The notes under the pieces were generated by a model. That model made no database searches. It saw nothing but the letters and a program-made list of their open reading frames with translations, and was not told the DNA's origin. Positions 1 to 13,768 of a stretch of DNA of 64,000 nt are shown here, piece after piece. Source of the stretch: Mixia osmundae IAM 14324. Taxonomy: Eukaryota > Basidiomycota > Mixiomycetes > Mixiales > Mixiaceae. Every line of letters begins with the position of its first letter. The first letter of the stretch is position 1. The DNA is taken from contig NW_014575560.1 of NCBI RefSeq assembly GCF_000708205.1, positions 684,501 through 748,500 of the forward strand, read 5' to 3'. The position numbers were made by a program, and so were the translations under genes.

Positions 1-3000
1 TACTTGAGCTTCATGGGTATGGCAAATGCAGCGAGCACATGCTCAACAGCGGCACTGGTGTACAGTTCGAGCGAGCCGGCGTGCTTCGTGTACAGGCCAC
101 CGATTCGAGGCATTGTGTCCTTTGCCAGCGCAACGAAGGTAAGCCTTCGCACTGGACTTGGAGATGTCGGAGAGGGTAGCGCAGTCGTATAAGCGAAAGT
201 CGCGTAATCTGAAAGCTCGACCAGCACACGCGAAGATACGCCGGGCACGGACAGATCGAGCAGGTCTATGACCTCCAGAACAGATTGTTGCACGTTCGTG
301 AGTGAGTCGACATCAGGCCGATAGTCGTCGCTACGGTTCCAAAGCTGCACGTCGTGCATGATCGCTAGAACCTGAACGCTGCGCTGGAGATTGAGAGATA
401 GTAGCGACCTTCCGAGCAGGGGCTTTGCAACCTCGACAAATGCACGCAAAGTAGCCTGACTGAAGCTTGCGTCTTTGCTCTCGACAGGCACGCCGGGTCG
501 CAGCAATGCGCCCATCGATGCCCAAGCATCCCACGCTGCTTGCCATGCCTCTCCGAGCCTTTCTGAATAGCTGGAGCTATCCTCCATTGGCGCAGCAAGC
601 ATTTTGCCTAGCGAAGTCATCGCCGCCGTTGCGACTGCGTCTTGGCCCGAGGTATACGCCTCGACGAGTTGGGCCAGCATCATCCGCCAAGCCTCGGCGA
701 AGCGTTCGGTATTCGCAATCTTCAGTATGTAGTCGTGAAAAAGCTGGCCGTTGAAGCCCATCGCTAGGATTCTGCTGTCACTCCATTGCTTAACCAGCAA
801 AGTGCGCGCCTCTTCTGCCTCCTTGCTGACGCTCTGCTCAGGTACTCGCGAAGCGCTTGCATAGCTCGAGCTCGACAATGAGCGGAAGAGCGGAAAGATG
901 ATATCCCACAGGACCTTATCCCAAGTGGAAGCGTCAAGCGCGCCGCCATATAGCAGGACGCAGCGATACAGAGTCTGGATAGAGCCGTCCCGGACCTCTT
1001 GCCTCTCGTCCTGCTGCAGCGTGAGCAGTCGCGCCAACAAAGTCAACCAGAGAGTGCCGAATCCGAGTTCATCCTCGCTCCTGCGCCCTTGTATGTGATC
1101 AGAGACATTCCACAGCAGGCCCCCCGACTGTAAGTCGATTTAGCTGCTTCAGCTACACAAGCAAGTCTCACGAACCGTAAGAGCAACGTTGATGTCTGCA
1201 GTCTGCTTGGCATAATCTGCTAGCGTATCGACGCACATGTGGAGAGCCTGTGGATCCAGTGACGCCAGAAAGTCGGAGCAGATCAGTTGAAGCGACGGAA
1301 AGCTCATCCTGACAAGCGCCGGTACACGAGCTGAGTCGTCATTGAGCGGACATGCAGCTCTGAGCATAGTAAAGACACGATGCCAATTTCCGACGAATGA
1401 GTGTCCCGATGATTCGATGATCTTGAATAAGGTCTCGAGTGATAGTCGGCGTACTTCGACATCAGTGGAGCTAGGTGGCGACTGAGGCGATGCTTGCTGA
1501 GCAAGGACAAGCAATACCTGCTCCTGAACTTGACTGCGATGCTCTTCGCTGCTATTGCTGACATTTCGCGGTGCGACTGCCAAGATCTGATCTAGCGCAT
1601 CGGCTGCCTGTGTCCGCGTAAGATGGTTACCTTCCGGCCACTGTGCGATAGCGAGTAGGTGAGAGGTGACGAGGCTCCACCCCATGCGAGCATCGCGATA
1701 GATCAGACGATGAATATTGAGCACAGCGATGTCGCAGATCTTGGTCATGGCAAAGGATGATTCGCCCTGCCGCAAGATCCTGACGACGCTTGCATCTGCT
1801 TGACGCCGTCGTCCTGTCTTTGCGGTGACAGGTGACTCAGCAGGCGCAGGCTCCGCTGATTTGGAAAGATCGGCGGGCTCGCCCAAGTCGTTGACGGCCA
1901 ATCCAAGCATCTCGCCATTGAGCCGGCAAAGCGCGGCAATGAACCACCTGAACGCTTCGTCTTCTAGCGTCTTCGAAGCGTCAAAGACCTTTGTCATGCC
2001 TAAGTGCACGTCCTTTGCATCGGCTTCGTATAGCGAAGCTTTTTGCGCAAGCTGTTGAGCCGACTGACCGGACGATGATGGCGTACGAGCTTTCATGGGC
2101 GACGATGTCGAGCTAATGGGTACATTGATCTGCCTTTGCTTCTGCCGTCGAGCGCTATCTGTGCGTAGCACAAAGTCGGCATTCGCGAGCGTGGCGAAAA
2201 TGTGAAACCAGGCTGCGTCTAAGCTCCCTGCCAGAAACTGTGCCACATTGAGCAGCGCTTTGAGACAGGCGAGATTGCGAAGACTGAGCATCATCGGCTG
2301 ACTCGAGAGCGCAAGGGGTGAGATGGTATCATTGGCAGGCTTGGACGGCTCAATGCTCGTTATCAGACTTGTCAGTATAGCAGGCGGTATCGCGAATTTG
2401 CACAAAGAGGTCAAGAAAGCGTCGCGGGGGGTCTGGAGGCCGAGCACACCGCAAACGTTGCAGACGGCTTGCATTGCCTTTAGCGTGTCGTGAAAGAGTT
2501 CCTCGTCAATATTGGCAGAGACAAAGAAGCTGAGAGAGGCTAGCAGTGCAGGCCACCCTGCATCCGACATAGCCTGGGCTGACTTGAGCCGGTCTTGCAA
2601 GTCTGACTCGAGGGTGGTGAGATCAAGCACGCCCTGGGCCATATTTATCGGCTCGCCTGCAGAACGTGGTCTTTGCCTAGCTTGTGTGTTGTAGAGAGGC
2701 AGCACAAAGTTGGCGAGCCCATTTGCGATAGATACAAGACAGTGTAACGTCAGCAGGGATTGATAAGTTTCTGGGATGGGCGGTGCATCTGACTTGTCGA
2801 GCTGGTCGATGCATTGCAACTTCATCGCTGCAGTCGAAGCTGACAAAGAGGTGGCATGGCCAGTGCCGATCACCCCGACGCTGTTGGCGGCTTGTGTTGC
2901 CATCTCGACCATCCCGTCAAGCATGCCGCTGACTGAATATTCGCTGGGCATCGCGCCCGAACTGGAACCAGACATGATCTCGGCACCCACGCCGAGCAGC

Positions 3001-4365
3001 TGCGGCCTCTCTGTTGCCAAGCGATTGAAGGAGCTGATCATGGGCAGGAATACGCTCGTAGACTTGCGGTCTGCGGCCGATGAGATCGTTTGAGCAGCAT
3101 CATAACGGTTCCAGAACTTGCGCAGGAGTTCAAAGTCCGAGCAAAGGCCTCTGAAGATCTCGAGCGCGAGTATGCGCATCCATGGCGGACTTGCTTCTCT
3201 CGACAAGGCATGTGCAGCGCTGGGAGGATGCTCGATCGTAGGCGTGCTGACGCTTGTCAGTGAAGCTTGGTCTGCTTCGGGCGCAGATAGGATTCTGACA
3301 AACATGGACAGGAAGACTTCTGACTCGTCCACGAGATCGTCATTGAATTGTTTGAGGAGCAGGAAGATGACACGCATAAGTCGGAGGCTTGCAGAAAAGG
3401 TGGGCTTTTCGGCCAAGGCTGTGATCAAGAGGGGCGAGAGTGTCGTGCGAAGCTGATTGAGTAGCTCTGGATGCTTCTTGAAGACTGGCCAGAAATCAGA
3501 GAGGACGCTCTCGACGAGCTCGAGACCAAAGGTGCGCGGCAACGACTTGAGTTGCAGGAAGACGGCTGGCTCGCCCTTGACGAGCAGACACAGATCCTGG
3601 AAGACAAGATAGGCATCATGCGCAGACGGACCGAGCTTGAGCATCTCTCCCGAGTCCAGACTGACTTGGAAGCTTGTGCCGTCGAGCTGCACACTATCAT
3701 CTGCATCATTTATCGTTCGATCTTCCTGGACAACGCCTTCGTAGATGATCATGACAAGCTGCCTGAGGGTGGCCGCAGCCGTAGATGAGACGACACCGAT
3801 CTTGCTTTCCTGTAATCTGCTCGGCGGATGAGACTCCGTCTCCATTGCTCAATCAGTGTTGCCTACCTAAAGCTGAGCAAGAGCAATTCGGCCAACATCT
3901 CGCCATGGATGACCGCATTGGCTGTCGTGAGCAGCGAAACGAGGGTCTGTAGGATCTTGAGCTGTATCTCTACGCCCTGCGAGAGCACCGAACGCAGCGT
4001 TTGCAGAACAGGCGATATATTAGACTGTTCGCGCATGCTCGTCAGCGCCCGCAGTCGCACGCTGTGGCGTAGCCTACGGAGGTGATGGCGCCTCTGACGC
4101 CGACGAGTCTCTGAAGACTGCCAATCGAGATGGCGACGACTTTGGGCACTCGCGTTTGACATCCCAGCAAGATGGGCTGGAGCAATATTGGCGTTTGACC
4201 GGCAAGAGCGGCCGACTCCTGTCGCAGATCAGCGAGCGCTTGCTCGGGCGATGTACGCAGGAGTGTGAGCGCCTTGTCCGCTGCATCCTTGACCTCGGGG
4301 TTCTTGCGTTTGGCTTCGACTGACAAGAGCTGAAGCTCTGTTGTCAGGAATGACAAGCTCGCCAT
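1..4365 (-). CDS. MON2: MON2, Golgi/endosome trafficking scaffold of the Arf-GEF-related family (3' end off window)
   Basis: Mon2 is a large peripheral membrane protein of the trans-Golgi and endosomes, related to the BIG/GBF Arf exchange factors but without a Sec7 domain; it works with Dop1 and Neo1. The start at 4365 gives the typical N-terminal DCB-like helices (SFLTTELQLLSVEAKRKNPE). A conserved block follows (SLQRL, then GVEIQLKILQTLVSLL) and then a HUS-like region with LLWNVSD encoded near 1110. The reading continues open to the left edge, so the C-terminus is missing. Phase-matched GT-AG introns lie near 4035-4090, 3800-3860 and 1135-1185. The start is 206 bp from the divergent SNARE gene start, so the two probably share a promoter. 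The family call is firm. Confidence 0.88.
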
Positions 4366-4571
4366 GGCGTGGGCTCGCTCGGTCTACGCTGCCCGGACCC
4401 GTCCGGTCAAGCTCTGACTGATGCAGCCGATGGCGTCTGGCGAGCGCTGATCGACGCAATGCCGATCCAGCCGTTGGCGGGCACGACGGCAGCGGCAGGC
4501 AGTCGCGCTTCTTGGCTTGGCTCGTCCTTCACGTGGTCGACCATCTGACGCGCTGCCACGGTGCGCTCGCG

Positions 4572-5494
4572 ATGAGCAAGGATCCCTACTTCGACGTCAA
4601 GGCGTGCGTCAAGCTCTGAGCACAGTGCCTTGTTCGACCTGCTGACCCGCCTTGCGATCGCCCAGCGAAGTTCAGAGGACATTGCAAGATGCCCAGTCAC
4701 TCAAGGAATCCTACATCAGGATCCGTAAATTGGCAAGACAAGACACGTCGGAGGAGCTTCAGTGGGCCAAAGACGAGCTCAAGGCAATCACGGCAACGCT
4801 CGCATCAGATCTAGAAGAGCTTGTCGAGAGTATACAGGCCGTAGAGACTGTCGGCGCCCGCACGTTTGGCATTGACGATGGCGAACTCGATCAACGTCGT
4901 GCATTCGTCGAGACCGTCAAGCGAGAAGTGCGAGAGCTACGGACGACTCTATCGGACCAATCCAAGCATGCGAAGCTACAAGTACCCGGCCAAACATACA
5001 GAGATGAGGTCGATGATCTCGAATCCGGTCGCGCTTCTGCCGAGTACGAGCATCAGCAGCAAGCTATGCTCATGCACGAGCAAGACCGAACGATGGATTC
5101 CATTGGTGGCGTCGTGGGTACGCTCAAAGAGCAGGCGAGTATAATGGGACAAGAGATTTTTTCCCAAGTCGGGTCAGTCTAGTGCATTCCGGGCGTGCCA
5201 GCATCCTCATGCCTCTGTCGATGACAGCCTACTCGGCGAGCTTGATTCGCATGTCGATCGGACAGAGTCTCGTCTCCAGCGAGCAACAAAGTCAGTCGAT
5301 GCTATCGGGGTATCCGCAGCTGACACGCCCTGGCAGACGGATGAATGACTTTATACGTCAAGAGCAGAGTCGGTCGTTCACTCAGAGACGTACAAACCCG
5401 CGCTAAGGACTACGCAGACTCGCGATCGAGCATTTGCATTCTCATCCTCATCATCGTGCTCGTCATCCTGCTGGTCGCCATCATCGCAGTATGA
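4572..5494 (+). CDS. TLG1: Tlg1/syntaxin-6-like Qc-SNARE
   Basis: Predicted tail-anchored SNARE of the trans-Golgi/endosome fusion machinery. Exon 1 (4572-4603) encodes MSKDPYFDVKA. A 62-nt intron (4604-4665) joins it to EVQRTLQDAQ, matching the syntaxin-6 N-terminal start (DPFFVVKGEVQKA). Exon 2 encodes a helical Habc-like region. A later exon gives the SNARE heptads (LDSHVDRTESRLQRATKSVDAI), and the last exon a C-terminal membrane helix (ICILILIIVLVILLVAII) ending at the stop at 5494. The two 3' introns, near 5169-5232 and 5310-5384, are inferred from phase, and their exact borders are uncertain. It is divergent from MON2, which acts on the same membranes. It converges with PRP40, with 61 bp between the stops. 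Confidence 0.82.
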
Positions 5495-5555
5495 GCTCAC
5501 GGGCCCAGAAGCGACGCTAACGAGACGATAATCGAGTGCGCTGCGTTCCGGTCGA

Positions 5556-7886
<2,331 letters not shown>

Positions 7887-7983
7887 GGTCCAACTCGGAT
7901 CGAAGCCAAGCCAAGCCTGGCGACACCGAAAAAGTCGCGACGGGCGACTCGCAGAACGGCGCTGCAGCGACAGGCGAGCCAGC

Positions 7984-9213
7984 ATGACAAGCAAAGCAGC
8001 AGCAGCAGAGGCGACCAAGACAGTTGTCACTGACATCTTTGAGCCGGATGTGCCAGTCGAGCGGGTGGAACTGGACGCACTGGCAAGTTGGACACGCTCA
8101 TGGGCTCAACAGCCACACGAATCCGAGCAAAAAAGCTGACATGGGGCACACAGGTGGCACTGAAGATCATCAGGCATGCCAGATCTGCAGTAGCAGGTGC
8201 AGCACCCATCGCCGGCCAGCTGCTGGGCATCGATACAGCCTCACTCTTGACTGTTTCCGACACGTTTGCTTTGCCCGGCGATCACCTCTTCCCCTCCAGT
8301 CTCTCGACGCTCGATCAACAGTATGATGCCTACAAGAAGCGCACAGATGACTTTGACGGTGCGGCTGCTCGGGCGGTCTCCTATACGAACCAGATGCTGC
8401 CTAGGCTAGAGAGTCTGCACGCGGATGTCAATGTCGTTGGTTTCTATACGTCAACCTCGAACGGTCAGACTGTCACTTCCAGCGGCGCGCTCGTCGAAGC
8501 TCTCGCGAGATGGCAAGCAGGCTTCCATGCTCCTACTTCAGGCAAGCGACTGGCCATACGTCCCACCGACAACCGTCCCAAAAAGGGTGTCGCGCTCGTC
8601 TTTGGTCAGTCTCTGTGACAGAGCATGCGAACCGCCTGACTGAAGGGGAGCAGACTCATCGAGCGTACACGCTGGGACAATCTCGATCAGAGCCTTCAGA
8701 CTGACCGATGCCTATCTCAATACCTACAAGAGCGGCAAGAGCGATGCACAATCACTTTCCGAGCACGCTCTGCTCCCCACCAATGTCTTGCGAGAATACC
8801 CGGTGACCATCACCAGGACAGCCCTTCTCACTGCTTTCCTCTCGACGCTCGTCGCTCCGGACGCTACACGATCGGCTGTGCCCAGCCTGAATGCGCCCCA
8901 AGCGAGGGACACGGCGCTACCGGCGCCTACTTTCGCAGCTCTTGCTCTGCCTGCGCCTTCGTCTACCCAGCCTGCATCGCTCACCCAGCCACTGTCTGCT
9001 CTCGTCGCCTCGTTCGAAAAATCGGTGGGCGTCATGAACAACCTCAACCGAAAGTGGGAAAGAAGAGGCGGCAACAGAGCCCAAGAGACTTACCTAGACG
9101 CTCTCAAGGATCTAGCGGCAGCAGACGGCGCAGCGACAGCTGTAGCCGACCAAACCCAACTCGATCTCGTCAGAGCGTACGGCATCAAAGCCGGGTTCGG
9201 TGCTTCAGCGTAG
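7984..9213 (+). CDS. EIF3H: eIF3 subunit h (MPN-domain translation initiation factor)
   Basis: eIF3h is a non-catalytic MPN-domain subunit of eIF3, the scaffold of 43S/48S initiation complexes. Three exons, 7984-8082, 8154-8604 and 8654-9213, keep frame and give 369 residues. The MPN core VELDAL/VALKIIRHA is followed by GQLLGID, then by GFYTSTSNG where catalytic MPN proteins carry the JAMM metal ligands, so no peptidase activity is expected. KKGVALVFDSS and ISIRAFRLTD follow. The first intron (8083-8153) starts with GCAAGT, not GT; no nearby GT donor keeps the frame. The second (8605-8653, 49 nt) is GT-AG. The gene is head-to-head with PRP40. Confidence 0.92.
8083..8153 (+). other. GC-AG intron in EIF3H
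   Basis: The donor is CTG|GCAAGT and the acceptor is CACACAG|GTGGCA, in phase 0. Splicing here gives VELDAL joined to VALKIIRHA, which matches the conserved start of the eIF3h MPN domain without gap. The nearest GT (8087) would shift the frame. Confidence 0.85.
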
Positions 9214-9291
9214 GCGTGATGTGTTGTCGGAACGTGCTGCATTGAGCGTGTATGTCTCTACTATCGATACAACTTTGCCCTCGCGCCTCGG

Positions 9292-11005
9292 TCAGCTGTC
9301 CTCGCTGTGAATCGTGTCTGTCGTGCCGTCTGATCGCTTGACGGTCACTGAGCCGTCCTCATTTCCAAAGTAGACAGTCGAAGCCATTCCGCAGAAGAGA
9401 CCGATCTCCGTGCAACCCGTGAGCATCTTGAGCTTCTGTAGCAGTACTTCGGGTTCCCTCATGACCCAGTTCTCAAAGGGCGCATCAATGATAAAATTGC
9501 TAGCCTCTCCGTCAGCTTCGCTCAACTCTCCAAAACAAGAACTGACCCATTGTCTGTGACGACGGGACCTGCTTTCGCTTTGCCCATCCGTAGCACGGGC
9601 TCGAGTGCGCCGGGTATCCTTTCGATATTACTCAGAACTTTACTCCACGCAAAGGGCGGTGTCTCGATGGGTACGCCTTGTTTCCACGCATCGCCTAGGA
9701 CTTTGTTGTTCTTGCGATAGTCAGCCACGATGACGAAGTCGTCACTTGCTTCTGCCAGCACTTTCTCGCGAAGATGACAGGCGCCTCCGCCTTTGATCGC
9801 ATTCAACCGTTCCTATTGAGATCTGCGAATGAGTTTGGCATGCATAGGAAGATCAAGGCTTCTTACGTCGACATCATCTGCGCCGTCAATGGTGACAGAG
9901 ATGGAGGGGAACTGATCGACATCACCGAGCTTGAGCTTCGCCTGACAGATCAACTGCTTGCTTTGAAACTGAGTAGAGTCCCATCATCAGTCTGGCACGA
10001 TGGGCGATCGGAAGATCTACATACGCCTGTCGGGACGAACCAGCGCTTCTCATTGACTTCTGGTCCTTGGTCTACTATTCTCTCGATGACATAGGGGACA
10101 GTCGAACCTGATCCTATGCCGATGACGCGGTGGTGCGGAAGGACATGCCTGTCGACAGCTTGGAAAGCTGCGAACCGTTTGGCAGCTTCTATAGCCGGCA
10201 AGCCCGGTATGGCGACAATCTTCTTGGGCTTGTGATCCGGCTCTATCGTCTGCGACGTCGACAAGGGTGTTCCGGCGAGTTTGGGGCTTTCGGACAGCAC
10301 ACGCGTCGATTGTGGTGAAGTCATAGGAGTAGAAGCGTATGTTGGGCTCATGCTTCCCGCTACAGACATGTGGGAGACCAGACCGGGTCGCATGAAGCCA
10401 TAAGGTGTTGCATGATTCAGCGTGGGTATAGAGGCCTCCTTTGTTGCGACAGGCTGCCGTCCTTCCTTCAGAGGCTGTTCGTTCTTTTTCGCAGAAGAAT
10501 CTGAGGACTTTTTCGAGGAGGAGGGTGTGATCTCCGTGCTGGGCGTCAATCCGGTCGGTCTGACGCCGTTAGCAGACGGTCGCCTTGATGATTCGCCGGA
10601 GGAAGTGGGTATGGGCGTCGTCGGGGTCCGCTTGTTCGCAGACGCGGCAGCCGCATAGATATCTCGTCTCCTTGCCCCCTTTTCATCATACTCCGCAGGT
10701 TTGGCAGGCTGCTGCATCTGCTGGAGCGGCAGCAAATGCTTATCCTCATGCTCGTCAATCGAGTTTGACTGCTTGGCTGCTTCTCGAGTGCCTGCGGGCC
10801 CACTGCCTTGGCCGTCAAGCGGAGACTTGCTCGTCATCGAGTGCTCCGTTTCCTCGGTGTCCGAGACCGCTAGCGAGTCTAGGGCACTGCTGGCTTGGGA
10901 TAAGGGCGACAGGATAGAATGAGGATTGTTGGCCGCAGCGGGCGACGAGGCGCCGGAGCTGGGTCTGCTCGGCGTCGAAAGATTCGTCAGCGCTGGTGAC
11001 GGCAT
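9292..11005 (-). CDS. RKI1: Ribose-5-phosphate isomerase with a long N-terminal extension
   Basis: RpiA-type isomerase interconverting ribose-5-P and ribulose-5-P in the non-oxidative pentose phosphate pathway. Catalytic motifs are present in order: [43 protein letters not shown] and NFIIDAPF, ending at the stop at 9292. GT-AG introns lie near 9490-9530, 9810-9865 and 9965-10035. About 230-250 residues of Ser/Thr/Pro-rich sequence precede the enzyme domain. Family members normally begin only a few tens of residues before it. The first in-frame ATG is at 11005. The frame stays open upstream to about 11148 with sensible sequence (LRNPLVVALRQVAYDRIV), so an upstream first exon is possible. The isomerase call is firm, the start is not. 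Confidence 0.85.
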
Positions 11006-11244
11006 CTTTGCCGCTCTGCGAGCTTTCGTGGCTTGTTGGATTTTGTTGCGCTGCTTGAGTGCCGGCAAAGAGACGATGCGGTCATACGCGACTTGGCGCA
11101 GTGCAACGACCAGCGGATTGCGCAGTCCTTCATGAGAGTGCTAGAACGGGCAGTGCAACCGTGGGCACGAGGATCGGAGTGACACAACAACATATACATC
11201 ATCTGTCTGTCTGGTCTGGACGCAGTAGCGCCGAGAAAGGCAGA

Positions 11245-11747
11245 CTATTGCGCGAACCCGCCCGCCTGAGCAAAGTCTCCATAGGCACCGCCAAGATCAG
11301 CGCCATCTGCACCGAGACCAAGCTCTTGACGTTCCGTGAAGCTCTTGCACGAGGCCTCGAACTGCAGTCGAGCAGCAGCGAGGATGAGAATCAGTTCTCG
11401 CGTCGCAGTCTGTAGTGCTGTCGTGGGCGTCTGGCTGGAATCCTTGCCGTCTACCTGGATGCGCAAGACGACGTCTGCTTGGAGCGGGTGAGGCACTCTG
11501 TAGCCCGCAAAGACGACGTAGGGTATATGTAGCAATTGGCTGGACATACTTGGCACTATAAGCTCCGACTGTCGCTTGACGGGCAGGCTACTGACCCTCT
11601 GAGCATGTTGCCAATGGTGTGATCCTCCTTCTTGATGATGACAGTGGCAGCGTTGGGTACTCTGGGATCCTCTTCGATCGCTACTTTCATCTCCCCCTCT
11701 CCGAGCACAAAGCGAGCGTGACGATCAGGCGCATTCTGTCCTGACAT
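11245..11747 (-). CDS. RPB11: RNA polymerase II subunit RPB11
   Basis: Small L-type (alpha-like) subunit that pairs with Rpb3 at the base of Pol II. Two exons, 11596-11747 and 11245-11539, are joined over a 56-nt GT-AG intron and give 148 residues. The family signature KKEDHTIGNMLR is followed across the splice by QLLHIPYVVFAGYRVPHPL and by RIQVDGKD. The C-terminal helix (TATRELILILAAARLQFEASCKSF) ends in a Gly/Asp-rich tail somewhat longer than usual. The homologous Pol I/III subunit RPC19 lies 1.3 kb to the right on the same strand, with the uL15 gene between them. Confidence 0.94.
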
Positions 11748-12329
11748 CTCGTCTGTCTGTTCTCGTCTGTATGAGCCATGCCGGTAGCGATGCAGTCGAG
11801 GAGGCAGAAGAAGAAGAGAGGGGGAGTCAGGAATGCCGAGAGCTACTCGACAGTACAATGATGATTATCGACATGTGACGAGCTTTCGCTCGCCGTCAGG
11901 GGATTGACAGATTGATATCTTTGTTGTACTCGTTTCATCTTGCGTGCGTGCGAGGGATGAAGCAGGAGCAGGCACTGACCTTGTACAGCAGACACGCTCA
12001 CTCTTTCCTCGCCTGTCGCCGCGTAGAGTCAATCCCTTCTTTTTTTTTTTTTTTATCGAGAGATTGTCACCGTGAGAGATTTTGTAGGATGCGCCACGAA
12101 AGAGTTGGTCGAGCGATCTGAAGTGAAGGCGTCTCTCGTCAAAGGTGAGGCATCATGCGTCTCAGTCGGCCAGTCAGCTAGCAGTCCTGTCCGGCACTGC
12201 CGTTCGCTGTCATCTCGTCGCTGCAACGAGCTTGAAGGCAGTCAGGACAGGCCAGCAAGCAGAATTGGCCGACTCGCACAGACAAGTTGATCAAGTCGCT
12301 GACTATGCCACAACGCTGGACTTACACAG
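11748..12329 (+). promoter_or_regulatory. Divergent intergenic region RPB11/uL15
   Basis: 582 bp between divergent starts contain no supported gene. A T15 run at 12040-12054 lies about 280 bp upstream of the uL15 start on the sense strand. Such pyrimidine/T tracts are common in fungal ribosomal protein promoters. No further motif could be assigned with confidence. Short open frames here have no recognisable protein. Confidence 0.4.
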
Positions 12330-12942
12330 ATGCCTACCCGATTCAGCCAGACGCGCAAGCACAGAGGACATGTCTCTGCCGGTCACGGTCGTGTAGGAAA
12401 GCACCGCAAGCATCCCGGTGGTCGGCAAGTTCCTCCCCTCCTCTGTCATCTACGCCATCCAATAACGTGAGATCTGCAGTGGTTTGGCCGGTGGTCAGCA
12501 TCATCACCGAACCAACTTTGATAAGTACCATCTGGGTTACTTCGGCAAGGTCGGTATGCGATACTTCCACAAGACCAACAACCAATACTGGCGACCCGTC
12601 GTCAATCTCGACAAGATCACAGTCAGTCATTGCCTGTGCACACGAGTTCGTACGATGCTGACCAGCAATCCGACAGTCACTGCTGCCGAAGGAACAGCAA
12701 AAGGCGCTCGGTGGATCATCCGAGCTCGTTCCTGTCGTCGACTGCATCGCTCATGCAAGTGGCACTCCTTCGAGCTCCCACATCGCGAGCTGATCTTTTT
12801 TTTGCTGCTGCAGGGCTACAGCAAGGTGCTAGCCAAGGGAAGGATCCCGCAAGTGCCGCTCATCGTCAAGGCCCGCTATGTCTCCAGGAGGGCAGAGCTC
12901 AAGATCAAAGAGGCAGGCGGTATCGTCAAGATCGTCGCATAG
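12330..12942 (+). CDS. RPL28: 60S ribosomal protein uL15 (yeast L28, animal L27a)
   Basis: Large-subunit ribosomal protein. Four exons (12330-12424, 12480-12621, 12677-12754, 12814-12942) give 147 residues, against 149 in yeast. Visible motifs are [57 protein letters not shown], and [19 protein letters not shown], ending IVKIVA. Every junction falls inside strongly conserved sequence, which makes the splice sites unusually certain. Introns 1 and 3 both start GCAAGT and are GC-AG; intron 2 (12622-12676) is GT-AG. The third intron carries a T-rich stretch before its CTGCAG acceptor. Without the GC introns no full-length product can be assembled. Confidence 0.95.
12425..12479 (+). other. GC-AG intron 1 in uL15 gene
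   Basis: The donor is GGTCG|GCAAGT and the acceptor CTGCAG|TGGT, in phase 2, 55 nt. The join creates the codon CGT and restores [14 protein letters not shown], a near-invariant block. The GT-AG alternatives tested shift the frame or insert residues into this block. Confidence 0.9.
12755..12813 (+). other. GC-AG intron 3 in uL15 gene
   Basis: The donor is GCTCAT|GCAAGT and the acceptor CTGCAG|GGCTAC, in phase 0, 59 nt. Splicing gives [19 protein letters not shown], colinear with the yeast protein. The GT at 12759 would be phase 1 and break the frame. Confidence 0.88.
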
Positions 12943-13060
12943 ATGACCTTTGCGCCCCATCACGCGCTTGTGCTCTCAATTGCAGCTCCATGTCTGTACT
13001 GCTCTGCCTTTGCGTGCCTGTGTTCGATTGACAACAACACATCAACTACAATATAGCCCT

Positions 13061-13699
13061 TCAAGCCGCGACGGGTGGCTTTGAGTTCGATTTGCTTCGT
13101 GCGGCTGTAGCCGGCCGAGCTGCGAGCCTCGCTTCGCGCTGCTTGATTTTGGCAGCCTCAATGGCATCGGCTTTGATCGTGGCAAGGTCTGGATCCTCCA
13201 CCCGCTCGAAGTCGCCTTTTGCGAGTTGGGACTTGTACTCGTCTCTAATGGCCAGTATACAATCCTCGAGCGATGCGAGGCCACTCTGAAGCGCTTCATA
13301 CGCACTCAGACCATCTGCTGTCGATTGAGGCCCTGCCACACCCAGCAAAAGCACAGGAGGACGGACCGTACATCTGGATACGGAGGTGAATCTTGTCCTC
13401 TGATGGGTGCGGCTGACTGTACCCGCAGAACTGTACTTGCGGACTGCTCGAGCCCGGTCAGCAATCGCTTGTAGCACGAGCAAAGCTGCTTACTTCTTCA
13501 TGATCATGTACCGCAGTGCATTGCCGAGCGTATGGTCCTCTTCTAAGATGCAAAACGTCGCACTCGACATATCGGCCGCATGACCGGGCAACTGGCTCGC
13601 TGCGACTGAGCTTCCATAGCCGAAGAGGGCAGAGGAAGGAGCGCGTACGATGATGACTTTTGGCGGCCTAATGCTGGCATCCTGTGAGTCAGTCTCCAT
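13061..13699 (-). CDS. RPC19: RNA polymerase I/III common subunit RPC19 (AC19)
   Basis: Alpha-like subunit that pairs with Rpc40 in both Pol I and Pol III. The first in-frame ATG is 13699 (METDSQDAS). The core reads FCILEEDHTLGNALRYMIMKK, then FCGYSQPHPSEDKIHLRIQMY, then ADGLSAYEALQSGLASL. The junctions are GT-AG introns near 13440-13492 and 13307-13370. A basic C-terminal tail (IKQREARLAARPATAARSKSN) ends at 13061. The start lies only 69 bp from the divergent start of the small basic gene at 13769. RPC19 is homologous to RPB11 located just to the left. Confidence 0.93.
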
Positions 13700-13768
13700 C
13701 TCGAGAGAGCCAAAGTGGTCTACCGCTTGCGCGCGCGCGATCAATCGGCCGTCTCCTGACCACGCAAC

